From NCBI GenBank assembly GCA_963170125.1, contig CAUJFI010000057.1, positions 1-40,937 on the forward strand: 40,937 nt of DNA, written 5' to 3'. This stretch comes from Deinococcota bacterium. GTDB lineage: Bacteria; Deinococcota; Deinococci; Deinococcales; Trueperaceae. Below are positions 6,950 through 15,049 of the stretch, piece by piece; the stretch's first letter is position 1, and each line of letters begins with the position of its first letter. Under the pieces are notes generated by a model. The model searched no databases. It had not been told where the DNA came from and was given only the letters and a program-made list of their open reading frames with translations. Made by a program: the position numbers and the translations under genes.

Positions 6950-7020
6950 TCAACGAGAGTTACGCCCTAACCTTCGCTAAGGCGCGCCGTTAACGAAGGT
7001 TGCCGATTAGCCTTGGTTCA
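6950..7020. repeat. 71-bp four-site palindromic element, copy A
   Basis: Four 13-bp sites in alternating orientation: 6950-6962, 6968-6980 (TAACCTTCGCTAA), 6990-7002 (TTAACGAAGGTTG) and 7008-7020 (TAGCCTTGGTTCA), separated by 5, 9 and 5 bp. The same layout occurs at 11395 and 15476. It sits between the stop of the LptF/G-type gene (7149) and the rel start (6934), both minus strand, so it belongs to the rel promoter region. It is clearly AT-richer than its surroundings. Probably an operator; a REP/MITE-like repeat is the alternative. Confidence 0.8.
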
Positions 7021-7148
7021 CACCGAAGGGTGCAGAACACCTGCATCGCCCACCCCGGCCACCGGGACGTGCGGCGCAGCCAGCGGGCGCGTCGGCCTCG
7101 GGTTGTCATCGGGCCCGCCCCGCAAGGCCCGCCGGAGCCCCCCGCGCG

Positions 7149-8282
7149 TCACCGCACGCGCCGCGCCAGCAGCACCAAGCCGAGGGCCGCGAACACCACG
7201 TTGCCGAGCCACGCCCCCAGCCACACGGGCAGTTGGCCCGTCTGCGCGAAGAGCTGGCCGAACGTGTAGAAGAGGTACCACAGGAGCGTCACCACGAGGC
7301 TAAGGCCGAACGCCACACCGCGCGTGCGCGCGTACGTCAGGCTGAGGGGCACGGCCACGAGCAGGAGCGCGAGGTTCGTGAACGGCTCGGCCAGCTTGCG
7401 GTGCATCAGGGCCGCGGACCGGCGCCGCTCCGTGGCGGAGGCGGCCCCGCGGTGCGAGTCCTGCCACAGCTGCGTTATGGAGCGGTCGTCCTCGAAGCCG
7501 CCCGCGCCGAAGCGCGTCACGAGCTCGTCCAGCGTCACGCTCGTCGTCAGCGTGAGGGCGGAGCTCGGGTCGGCCGGGACGTTACGCAGGCGCACCAGGC
7601 GTGCCAGCGCGGCCGCCGGGTCGTCCGTGGCGTCGTCCAACGCCGAGAGGTCCAAGCCGTCTATCCGGTAGCCGGTCAGCACGAGGTTCACGCCCTCGAA
7701 GCGCCCCTCCTCGGCCCGCAGGAGGGTCAGGGTGTCGCCGTCCCAGCGCTCGATCCTCACGTCGCGCATGAGCGTGCCGCGCTCGGCCGCCACGGCGAAG
7801 TGCAACGTGAAGTCGTCGACCGCCAGGGCCTGCTGTGCCAGGCGGAACAGACCGGTCTGTCCGGCGGTCAGCTCCCAGTACTGCTTCGTCACGAGCGTGT
7901 TCGTCACAGGGAGCACCCACTGGTTGATGGCGAGAACCGCCAGCGCGCACACCATGCCGAGCCCGACGAACACCCCAGCCACGCGGCGGACGGGCACTGC
8001 CCCGGCCTGCAGGGCCAGGAGCTCGTTCTCGCTCGCCAAGCGGCCGAACGCCAGCAGCACCGCCAGCACCAAGGCGATGGGCAGCGTCTGGACGAGCGCC
8101 TGCGGGAGCTGCACGAGCAGCCATACCCCCAGCTCCAGCACGGGGGCGCCCACGACCCACTGCAAGCGCGGGATGGTGACGCTCACCACGGCGAGGCTCG
8201 CGTAGAGCACCAGGCCGAAGAGGAAGGGTGGCAGGCTCTCCCTCAGCAGGTAGCGATCTATGCGCGAGAGGAACGGCCTCAT
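7149..8282 (-). CDS. LptF/LptG-type (YjgP/YjgQ) permease
   Basis: Inner-membrane permease of the Lpt family, which in Gram-negatives extracts LPS from the inner membrane with the LptB ATPase. The 377-aa protein has the family topology: three N-terminal membrane helices (about 15-35, 50-76, 95-120), a large periplasmic domain (about 120-285), then three C-terminal helices (about 295-317, 322-345, 350-373). The segment PFLFGLVLYASLA and a Glu-Asn/ELLAL motif after helix 2 fit the family. The ATG at 8282 overlaps the LptD-like stop (ATGA). Only one such permease is present here, whereas LptF and LptG normally form a pair; the other, and LptB, must lie elsewhere or be absent. What it transports in this organism is unknown. 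Confidence 0.85.
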   Translation of the reverse strand: MRPFLSRIDRYLLRESLPPFLFGLVLYASLAVVSVTIPRLQWVVGAPVLELGVWLLVQLPQALVQTLPIALVLAVLLAFGRLASENELLALQAGAVPVRRVAGVFVGLGMVCALAVLAINQWVLPVTNTLVTKQYWELTAGQTGLFRLAQQALAVDDFTLHFAVAAERGTLMRDVRIERWDGDTLTLLRAEEGRFEGVNLVLTGYRIDGLDLSALDDATDDPAAALARLVRLRNVPADPSSALTLTTSVTLDELVTRFGAGGFEDDRSITQLWQDSHRGAASATERRRSAALMHRKLAEPFTNLALLLVAVPLSLTYARTRGVAFGLSLVVTLLWYLFYTFGQLFAQTGQLPVWLGAWLGNVVFAALGLVLLARRVR

Positions 8283-10444
8283 GGGGTGCCGGGCATGATA
8301 CCCGGGTTCGTCCCGGCGTCGTCGGGATCGCCCGGGTCGACGGGCTCGGTGCCCGGCTGGGCATCGTTGCCCTCCCCGTCCTCGACGGGCGCCGGCTGCG
8401 TGGGCGTGGCCGTGCCGCCACCGGCCCCTGGGCGCCGCCCCAGGTCGACGGCGATCGCGGCGCCCCAAGCCCCGCGCGTGTTGAGCGCGCCGAGCGTGAA
8501 CGACCCGCAGCAGGTGATGAAGGTGGCGTCGAGGCCGTAACCGCTCAGCGTGGGCGAGCCGCCCCCGAGCACGCCGACGAAGTCGACCGCCACGAACGGC
8601 CGCAGCTCGACCGACTCGAACGCGAGCGGCACGCCGGCGCGCAACTCGAGGCGCTCAAGACCGCTGGAGGCGGCGAGCAGGCCGTACTGGGCGTTGAGAC
8701 CGAGTTCGAGCGAACCGTATGGTGCGCCGGCGGCGAGGACGGGCCAACCGTGGCGCATGGCGCTCAGGTCCACCTCGACGAACGCGGGCACATCGGCAAG
8801 CGCGTTGACGAGTCCCGCCGTCTCGACGGTGGCGGCCAGGCTCACCGTCCACGGCTCGGCGGCGAGCGCCAGGCCGCCCGTGCCCCTGAGACGCTTGAAG
8901 CCGACGGGCAGGCTCGGCGTGGCGAACGCGTCATAGGTTGCCGAGAAGGCCAACCTCCCGCTCAGCGGCCCCGCGATGCCACCCTGCACGGCCACGCTGC
9001 CGGTGGCCCGCTGCAGCTCCGTGAGGCCGTCGACGGAAGCGCCGAAAGGCGAGGCCGCGTTCGTGAAGCGCGCGTCGTAACCGAGGCTCGCGGTGAGGGG
9101 TCCCGTGCTGAGCCGCCAAGTCGGGGCGACGCGCAAGCCCCACTGCGTCGCGGAGTCCACCGTCACGGCCTCACCCCAGACGTAGGGGTAACGCGTGGCC
9201 TGCGCGCGGGCCTCCACACCGAACGTACCGAGTGGCACACCGCCGACCCACAGTGGGCCGGTGCTGGCCGTCAGGGTCGTGCTCACGCCGAGCCGCGCGC
9301 CGGCCACCTCGGGTTGGCTCGCGCCCGCGTGCTCCGTGAGGGCGGTGATGGCCGCGAAGACCTCGGCCGTGACGGTACCGTTCAACGCGGGCACGGCCAG
9401 GCTCGCCTCGAGTCCGACACGCCCCTCGTGCCTGGCCCTACGCGCCGGCGCCGCGCCGCTGCGGGCCCCAACCGACAGGGTCAACCAGGGCTCGAGCGGC
9501 GTGCCCACGCCGACGTCCAGGTACGGGGCGCCGGCCTCCAGCCCGACGGTGCCGCGCACACGGCCGCCGTCCGCGGCGGCGCGCAACAGGGCGACGGGCG
9601 CGGCCCGCCCCGGCCGATCGATCCCCGTCGCGCCCACCTCGAGCGTCACGCCGTCAGCGAGCGGGATGCCGACCACGCGCACGCTCAGCCCCGCGCCGCG
9701 CTGCGCGGGGCTGGTGGCGCTCGCCTCCACGTTGGCCACCTTGACGGGGAACTCGAAGTCGGCGAAGGTCCTCTCGTTCACGTCGACCTCGTCGCGCAGC
9801 GGGATGCGGAGGTTGCCGACGCGCAACAGGCCCTCCTTCAGGTGCACGGCGCGGCCGTCGAGGTCGATCGTCGCCACCCTGCTCTCCACGGCGAACGGCG
9901 GCGGCTCGGGGCCGATGCAGGTGGTCACGCCGGCCACTTCGACCTGCAGCACGGCGCCCTGCAGCGTGGCGAGCCGGCCCGTGACGGCGAAGGAGCTACC
10001 CGTGAACACCAGGTCCGCGAGGGTGAACGCGCCCGTGGCCAGGTCGATGTCCAGTTGGCCCGCGCTCCCGCCGACGTCCGGGCCCGTGAAGCGCGCGCCC
10101 GTCAACGTCAGGTGCTCGGCGTTCGCCACGAGGTCCTCGCCCGACATGCGCCAACCCTCCATGTACAGGCTCGGCTGGGCGGCCTGGATGAAGATGTCGG
10201 TGCTCAGGTTGCCGACGTGAACGCGGTCGGCGAGCACCGTCCACTCGCCCCCGACCGCCGTGACGCACACGCCCCCGTAGAACTCCGCCGTGTCCGCCGC
10301 TGCGTTGCTACTGAACTGCTGGTAGTAGACGGCCAGGAAGCCCGGCAGGGTGATGGAGGCGGTACGCGGTCCGCGCGAGCACTGCGCGGCCGCCACCCCG
10401 GCGACGCCCAAGAGCAGCAGCGCGACGGCCAGCCGAGCGAGCAT
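8279..10444 (-). CDS. Secreted LptD/OstA-like outer-membrane protein
   Basis: 721-aa protein starting with a signal peptide (LARLAVALLLLGVAGVAAA, cleavage about residue 20). Residues about 25-260 consist of repeated beta segments alternating 'V-x-A-x-x-L-x-L' patterns, like the OstA domain of LptD; the rest (about 270-665) has the alternating strands of a beta-barrel. LptD inserts LPS into the outer leaflet with LptE. Assignment rests on architecture and on its place between OstA-like and LptF/G-like genes; sequence similarity by eye is weak. Five cysteines are visible. The barrel is followed by an unusual Pro/Gly/Asp-rich tail of about 50 residues instead of ending in an aromatic residue. 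An alternative GTG start at 10519 would add a very Arg-rich N-terminus. The 3' end overlaps the next gene by 4 nt. Confidence 0.68.
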   Translation of the reverse strand: MLARLAVALLLLGVAGVAAAQCSRGPRTASITLPGFLAVYYQQFSSNAAADTAEFYGGVCVTAVGGEWTVLADRVHVGNLSTDIFIQAAQPSLYMEGWRMSGEDLVANAEHLTLTGARFTGPDVGGSAGQLDIDLATGAFTLADLVFTGSSFAVTGRLATLQGAVLQVEVAGVTTCIGPEPPPFAVESRVATIDLDGRAVHLKEGLLRVGNLRIPLRDEVDVNERTFADFEFPVKVANVEASATSPAQRGAGLSVRVVGIPLADGVTLEVGATGIDRPGRAAPVALLRAAADGGRVRGTVGLEAGAPYLDVGVGTPLEPWLTLSVGARSGAAPARRARHEGRVGLEASLAVPALNGTVTAEVFAAITALTEHAGASQPEVAGARLGVSTTLTASTGPLWVGGVPLGTFGVEARAQATRYPYVWGEAVTVDSATQWGLRVAPTWRLSTGPLTASLGYDARFTNAASPFGASVDGLTELQRATGSVAVQGGIAGPLSGRLAFSATYDAFATPSLPVGFKRLRGTGGLALAAEPWTVSLAATVETAGLVNALADVPAFVEVDLSAMRHGWPVLAAGAPYGSLELGLNAQYGLLAASSGLERLELRAGVPLAFESVELRPFVAVDFVGVLGGGSPTLSGYGLDATFITCCGSFTLGALNTRGAWGAAIAVDLGRRPGAGGGTATPTQPAPVEDGEGNDAQPGTEPVDPGDPDDAGTNPGIMPGTP

Positions 10445-10544
10445 GGAGCGCGGCCCGCGCCGTCTCGCCGGCACGGAGCGTGCCGCGTGCGGTCGTGCGG
10501 GTGCCCGGCGAGGCTTCACCCTGGAATCATGACCCGCCGCGGGG

Positions 10545-11216
10545 TCAGAGGTACGGTGCGAACCGCTCCAGCAACTCTGGCGCCGGCTCGGTGGCCGCGT
10601 CGTAGGCCGCGCCGCCGTCCCCCTTGGCGACCAGCCGCAGGGCGAGCATGCCGCCGCCCTCGGGCGACTGCAACGCGAAGACGCCGCCCTCGAACGTGTA
10701 CTCGCCGTCCAGGAGCACGTCGCCACTCGCCACGTCCAGGAGCACCCGCTCCGACTCGAAGCGTGGGTTACTGCCCGTGACGCCGCCGGCGAAAACGGCG
10801 ACCTGACCGGCCGCGTGGTACGTGAGCTGATGGGCGTTCACCGTCAGGGCCTCGCGCGTGAGGCTCAGGCCCCCGGTGGCCGTGAGCACGCCGGCCACGA
10901 GGTCTATGCGCAGCTCCTCGGCGTCCACCTCCCCGAAGGTGCCGGCCACGCGGACGCCCCAGGCATCCACGTATACGCCAGCAAGGTAGACGATCCGCCG
11001 CGCCTCGAGCGCGACCCCGGTGTCCTGGTCTACGATGCTGCCCCCGTCGGGCAGGGTCGTGATCCCGGTGGTGATGTCGTACTGCTGGGCGCCGGCGGGC
11101 GTGACGGTAAGGCCCGCGAACGGGGCCGCGGCCAACGCCGTGGTGCTGAGCATGGCCGCGAGGACCGCGGACAGTGCAGGGGCGAGCTTGCGTGAGGAGG
11201 ATCGAAGCGCTCGCAT
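10545..11216 (-). CDS. LptA/OstA-like periplasmic protein
   Basis: 223-aa exported protein with an N-terminal signal peptide (basic start, then LSAVLAAMLSTTALA, cleavage near residue 30). The mature part is a run of short beta-strands in the style of OstA/LptA/LptC proteins: residues reading 'I-x-Y-L-A-G-V-Y-V-D-A-W', 'G-E-V-D-A-E-E-L-R-I-D' and 'V-N-A-H-Q-L-T-Y'. LptA-type proteins form the periplasmic bridge of Lpt transport. Start at 11216 was chosen because -10 box TAGACT ends 5 nt before it. It is first in the cluster with the LptD-like and LptF/G-like genes, separated from the former by about 100 nt. A small hairpin (GACCC/GGGTC) follows its stop. Confidence 0.66.
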   Translation of the reverse strand: MRALRSSSRKLAPALSAVLAAMLSTTALAAAPFAGLTVTPAGAQQYDITTGITTLPDGGSIVDQDTGVALEARRIVYLAGVYVDAWGVRVAGTFGEVDAEELRIDLVAGVLTATGGLSLTREALTVNAHQLTYHAAGQVAVFAGGVTGSNPRFESERVLLDVASGDVLLDGEYTFEGGVFALQSPEGGGMLALRLVAKGDGGAAYDAATEPAPELLERFAPYL

Positions 11217-11221
11217 GCCGG

Positions 11222-11227
11222 AGTCTA
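11222..11227 (-). promoter_or_regulatory. -10 box of the lpt-like cluster (leaderless)
   Basis: TAGACT on the minus strand, 5 nt before the ATG at 11216. The identical hexamer serves the rimP operon at 38629. No TTGACA-like -35 is visible, so an activator may be needed; element B lies about 170 bp upstream. Confidence 0.55.
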
Positions 11228-11394
11228 CAGATCGACGCATTAGAAGCCCGCTCCAGCGCCTTAAGGGGGCGTTCACACGCCGGCCGTCCATTCACGCGGG
11301 CGCCACGCAGACGCCCTGGGATCGACGCTCAGCCTCGGGCGCCGGAGCGCAACGACCAGCCGGGGACCGTGGTGCTCCGCGCACCATGTGGGGC

Positions 11395-11465
11395 TCAACT
11401 TAGGTTGAACGATAACCCTTGTTAACGGTGGCTCTAAGCGAAGGTTAGTCAACAACCTTGGTTCA
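11395..11465. repeat. 71-bp four-site palindromic element, copy B
   Basis: Sites at 11395-11407 (TCAACTTAGGTTG), 11413-11425 (TAACCCTTGTTAA), 11435-11447 (TAAGCGAAGGTTA pattern, with CTAAGCG at its start) and 11453-11465 (CAACCTTGGTTCA), with the same 5-9-5 spacing as copy A. By my count 44 of 71 positions equal copy A, without gaps, including an 11-bp identical end. It lies in the 340-nt gap between the M16 stop (11557) and the LptA-like start (11216); the rest of that gap holds only the -10 box and no other recognisable gene or RNA. Confidence 0.8.
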
Positions 11466-11556
11466 CGACCAAGGCGCACTAAGAGGACCTCGGCCCCCGC
11501 TCGCCAGGACGGTCGACGGGCAGCATCTCGACCATTCCCATGCGGGGCCGCGGCCA

Positions 11557-12795
11557 TCAAGCGTCGGGGCCGAGCGTCAGGACGTAAGCGTCGTCGAACG
11601 GCCGCGCGGCCAGCAGCTCCAGGCCGGCGGCGAGCGGCGTGGTCATGACCTCGTCGACCATCCGGGCGAGGCTCTGGTACTCGCCGAGCGTCTGGTAGGT
11701 GGCCGCGAACGACATGAGCCGGCCCATCGGCGTCTCGGCGCGCATAGTCAGGCTCGTGGCGGTGCGCAGTTGCGCCCTGCGCCATTCGGCGTCGCTCACG
11801 CCGGCGTCCTGCGCCTCGCCCAGCACGCGCAGGTAGCTCGCGATGACCTCCTCGGCGCGCTCGGGGGCGGTGCTCAGGTAGCCGACGAAGGCGCCCGCGC
11901 CCTCGCTCGCCTCGTGGCCGAGCGACGCGTTGTCGGCCAGCCCCTTGTCGACGAGCTCCCAGTAGAGCCGGCTCCCGTCGCCCGCGCCGATGACGCTGGC
12001 GAGGAGCCCCGCCGCGTAGCGGGCCTTCGTAGTCTCGGCAGCCACGCCGGGGGCGTAGAAGGCCGCGTGCAGGCGCTTCAAGGACGCATCGGTCAGCCGC
12101 TCGCGGCCGCGCAAGGGGGCCGCGAGCGGGCGGTCGCGGGTCGCATCGAACGCGGGCCAGGTGCCGGCCCGCCTGCCGACATGGTCGAGCACGGCGTCCA
12201 GGTCGTAGTTGCCGGCCAGCGCGAGGATGACGTTGCCTGGCGAGTAACGGCGCTCGAAGTAGCCGAGCATCTGGTCGCGGGTCAGGGCCGTGATGCTCTC
12301 GCTCGAGCCCAGGACGCTGTTGCCGAGCGGGTGCGCGTTCCAGAAGCGCTCGTTGGCGTGCTCGAAGAGGCGACGGCTCGGGCGATCCTGGTACATGGCG
12401 ATCTCTTCGAGGATCACCTTCTTCTCCATGTCGAAGTCCGCCTGGCGCAGGCTTGGCCGCATGAGTTCCGTCAGGACGTCGAGCAGCGCGAGGGCGTGGC
12501 CGGCGACGACCGCGCCGTAGTAGACGGTGCGCTCCTCGCTGGTGAAGGCGTTGTAGTCGGCGCCGAGCTCGTCGAAGGTGCGGTTGATATCGTCCGGCGT
12601 GTAGGACTCGTTGCCCTTGAAGAGCATGTGCTCGAGGAAGTGCGACACGCCGGCCACCTCGGCCTTCTCGTCACGCGAGCCCGTGTGCACGAGGTAGCCG
12701 ATGGCCGTGCTGGCGGCCTGGGGGTTGTGCTCGCCGATGACGGTCAGCCCGTTGGCGAGGCGCACCTCGTCGAAGCGCAGGTCGAGGCCCTTCAT
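11557..12795 (-). CDS. M16 zinc peptidase, catalytic member of a pair
   Basis: 412-aa peptidase of the M16 (insulysin/processing-peptidase) family. The inverted zinc motif H-x-x-E-H is present as HFLEH at residues 52-56, and the third ligand lies in the downstream LEEI (about 130-131). This gene carries the N-terminal catalytic domain and a second, inactive M16-like domain (from about 190). It overlaps the upstream gene by 4 nt (ATGA), and that gene encodes a partner lacking the motif, so the two probably form a heterodimer in the manner of known two-chain M16 enzymes. No signal peptide is visible, implying a cytosolic role in peptide degradation or maturation. The substrate is unknown. Confidence 0.9.
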   Translation of the reverse strand: MKGLDLRFDEVRLANGLTVIGEHNPQAASTAIGYLVHTGSRDEKAEVAGVSHFLEHMLFKGNESYTPDDINRTFDELGADYNAFTSEERTVYYGAVVAGHALALLDVLTELMRPSLRQADFDMEKKVILEEIAMYQDRPSRRLFEHANERFWNAHPLGNSVLGSSESITALTRDQMLGYFERRYSPGNVILALAGNYDLDAVLDHVGRRAGTWPAFDATRDRPLAAPLRGRERLTDASLKRLHAAFYAPGVAAETTKARYAAGLLASVIGAGDGSRLYWELVDKGLADNASLGHEASEGAGAFVGYLSTAPERAEEVIASYLRVLGEAQDAGVSDAEWRRAQLRTATSLTMRAETPMGRLMSFAATYQTLGEYQSLARMVDEVMTTPLAAGLELLAARPFDDAYVLTLGPDA

Positions 12796-14030
12796 GTGGC
12801 TGGCCCCAGGGTGACGACGGTCGGCTGCGGGACGGGGTTCGCCGCCAAGTAGCGGTTGACCTGGCTCAACGTCACTCCCTCGATGTGGGCCGCGATCTCG
12901 GCGGCCGTGCGGGGCCGCCCGAATAGCACGACGTCGTTGCTGAGACGACCGGCGGTGGCGCCGGAGGCCTCGCCCGCCATGACGATGCTGGAGAGGAGCC
13001 CTGTGCGCGCGCGCTCCAGCTCGGCGTCCGAGACGCCCTCCGCGAGGCGCGCCAGCTCGGCCAGGAAGACCTCGAGGGTCTTGCCCGCCCGCTCGGCGGT
13101 GGTGCCCGCGTACCCCAGCGTGTAGCCGAAGCCGCGCAGGGCGCGGAAGAACGCGCTCACCGAGTACACGAGGCCGCGCTTCTCGCGCACCTCCGTGAAG
13201 AGCCGCGCACCCATGCTGCCCGAGAGGACCTCGAGGGCGAGGAGGTAGGCGTACATGTCGTCAGTGCCCGGCGCCGGGCTCGGGAACGCGAGGCCGATCT
13301 GGACCTGGCTCGAGTCGGCGTCGACATGGTGCCGGCCGACGGGGGCCACCCGGGCGGGCGGGATGGGCACGTTGCCGCCGCTCCAGGAGCCGAAGGCGGC
13401 TACGACGGCCCCGGCGAGGCTCTCCCACGTGCCCCCGCCGGCGAGGCCGAGGACCGCACCCTGGGGTCCTAAGCGGCGCGCGGCGTCCTGGCGCACGCCT
13501 TCCGGCGTGAGGGCGGTGAGGCCCGCCTCGGTGCCGTAGGCGCTGCGGCGTTGCGCGCTGGCGAAGAACTCGGCCTGCAAGGCCTCGAAGAGGCGCTGAG
13601 TCGGGGCGTCGTCCAGGGACGCGAGCTCCTGCAACGCGAGGTCGCGCGCCGCCTCGAACTCGCCGTCCTGCAGGCGCGGCTCCCTGACGGAGGCGGCGAG
13701 CAGGTCCAGCGCCGGCGCGGCCACGGACTCGAGGAAGCCGAAGGCCAGGTTGCTCGCCTCGCGCCCGCTCCCGCCGCCGCGGCGCACGCCGAGGTCGAGG
13801 AGGGCGTCCGTGTAGGCTCGCGAGTCCAGGCCGCCGGCGCCGCGCTGCAACCACTCGTGCAGGACGTTGGCGGAGCCCTCCTGTCCTTCAGGGTCCGTCG
13901 TCGAGCCGAACGGCAGCGACAGGGTCGCGCTCACCGTCGGCAGCCACGGCATGGGCGCGTAGACGACGCGCAGGCCGTTGGGAAGCGTCAGCTCGTGAAG
14001 GGCGCCGATCGGCGCCGCAGTTAGCGACAT
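12792..14030 (-). CDS. M16 peptidase-like protein without zinc motif (partner subunit)
   Basis: 412-aa M16-family protein of the same length as its neighbour. Where H-x-x-E-H should stand, the sequence reads NVLHEWLQRG, so the zinc site is lost. The C-terminal domain keeps the conserved EKRGLVYSVSAFF segment, whose Arg and Tyr bind substrate in the non-catalytic subunits of this family. It is therefore the likely substrate-binding half of a heterodimer with the downstream gene, to which it is coupled by ATGA. The start at 14030, not the ATG at 14048, was chosen because TATACT (14038-14043) ends 7 nt before it and overlaps the longer version. Confidence 0.88.
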   Translation of the reverse strand: MSLTAAPIGALHELTLPNGLRVVYAPMPWLPTVSATLSLPFGSTTDPEGQEGSANVLHEWLQRGAGGLDSRAYTDALLDLGVRRGGGSGREASNLAFGFLESVAAPALDLLAASVREPRLQDGEFEAARDLALQELASLDDAPTQRLFEALQAEFFASAQRRSAYGTEAGLTALTPEGVRQDAARRLGPQGAVLGLAGGGTWESLAGAVVAAFGSWSGGNVPIPPARVAPVGRHHVDADSSQVQIGLAFPSPAPGTDDMYAYLLALEVLSGSMGARLFTEVREKRGLVYSVSAFFRALRGFGYTLGYAGTTAERAGKTLEVFLAELARLAEGVSDAELERARTGLLSSIVMAGEASGATAGRLSNDVVLFGRPRTAAEIAAHIEGVTLSQVNRYLAANPVPQPTVVTLGPAT

Positions 14031-14037
14031 GGGCGCA

Positions 14038-14043
14038 AGTATA
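14038..14043 (-). promoter_or_regulatory. -10 box of the M16 pair (leaderless)
   Basis: TATACT on the minus strand followed by TGCGCCC and the ATG at 14030. It lies inside the longer alternative reading of the gene, which argues that the longer start is not used. Confidence 0.6.
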
Positions 14044-14095
14044 GCCATCGGTCTCCCGGCTCGGCGCTTCGGGTCTCACCACCCCGGCCTCCCGC

Positions 14096-15049
14096 TCACG
14101 TTCGCTCGGCCTCGCCACGGAGGCTGCGCAGCGCCCCGGTGAGGTCGCCGCTGCCGGCGACGCTCGTGCCGACGAGCACGGCGTCCGCCAGGCCCGCCAC
14201 CGAAGCGAGGTCGGCGTTGGTCGCGTAACCCGACTCCGCCACGCTCACGCCGGCGTAACCCCGCTCGCGAGCGGCGGCGATCAGCCTCGGCGCCGTGCCG
14301 AGGTCGACGGCGAGCGTGGCCAGGTCGCGGTTGTTGACGCCGAGCACGCGCGCGCCGGCCTCCAACGCCACCGCGAGCTCCCGGGCGTCGTGCACCTCGA
14401 CGAGCGCCTCCAGCCCGAGCCCTTCCGCGTAGCGCAGGTACTCACCCGTGGCCTCCCCGAGCACGCTGACCATCAAGAGCACGGCGCTCGCCCGGGCCGC
14501 GACGGCCTCGCGCACCTGCTCGGGGTGCACGACGAACTCCTTGCGCAACAGGGGTAGCGGCACGGCGCCCGCGACGGCGCGCAGGTGCCCGAGGGCCCCG
14601 CCGAAGTGACGCGGCTCCGTGAGGACGCTCAGGGCCGCTGCCCCGCCGGCCAGGTACTCGCGCGCGGCGCGCACCGGGTCGAGCGGCGCGATGTGCCCTT
14701 GCGACGGGCTCGAGCGCTTGATCTCGGCGATGAAGGCGAGGGGCGTGAGGCCGGCGGCCTCCGCCTCGCGCTTGGCGGCGAGGAGCGCCGCTGACAGCTT
14801 CGGGCGCGGGACGCCCTCCGAGCGCTCCTCCGGAGCCTCCTCGCGGGGCGGCGAGGCGCGGTCCCGAGCCCCGACCCGGGGCGCCGCGGCATAGTCGGCC
14901 GCGCGTTCGCGGGCGATCCTGCCCAAGACGCCGGGGATGGCGGCGAGGTGCGGCTCCGTCAGCGGAGCCGGAGCCGCAACAGGTGGCGGTGCGGACGGAC
15001 CGGCTCCAGCGCCATGCTCCCCGGTTCCGACATCGCGGCGTCCCGCCAT
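14096..15049 (-). CDS. trpC: Indole-3-glycerol phosphate synthase
   Basis: TrpC converts carboxyphenylamino-deoxyribulose phosphate to indole-3-glycerol phosphate in tryptophan synthesis. Typical TIM-barrel signatures appear in order: FIAEIKRSSPSQG, GGAAALSVLTE, LPLLRKEFVVHPEQV, VLLMVSVL, ALVEVHDARELAVALEAGA, LGVNNRDL and VAESGY. The catalytic lysines are those of EIKRSSPS and LRKEF. At 317 aa it is longer than the usual 250-270: about 40 Pro/Ala-rich residues precede the family start and an Arg/Glu-rich insert (PREEAPEERSEG) lies near residue 70. Its ATG overlaps the acylphosphatase stop by one base (TGATG). No other trp genes are nearby. Confidence 0.93.
   Translation of the reverse strand: MAGRRDVGTGEHGAGAGPSAPPPVAAPAPLTEPHLAAIPGVLGRIARERAADYAAAPRVGARDRASPPREEAPEERSEGVPRPKLSAALLAAKREAEAAGLTPLAFIAEIKRSSPSQGHIAPLDPVRAAREYLAGGAAALSVLTEPRHFGGALGHLRAVAGAVPLPLLRKEFVVHPEQVREAVAARASAVLLMVSVLGEATGEYLRYAEGLGLEALVEVHDARELAVALEAGARVLGVNNRDLATLAVDLGTAPRLIAAARERGYAGVSVAESGYATNADLASVAGLADAVLVGTSVAGSGDLTGALRSLRGEAERT

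Noticed and set aside
8228..10780. An 850-codon open frame on the plus strand opposite the LptD-like gene
   Set aside because: Arg/Gly/His-rich composition typical of antisense frames in high-GC genes; the minus strand has the signal peptide, strand pattern and coupled neighbour.
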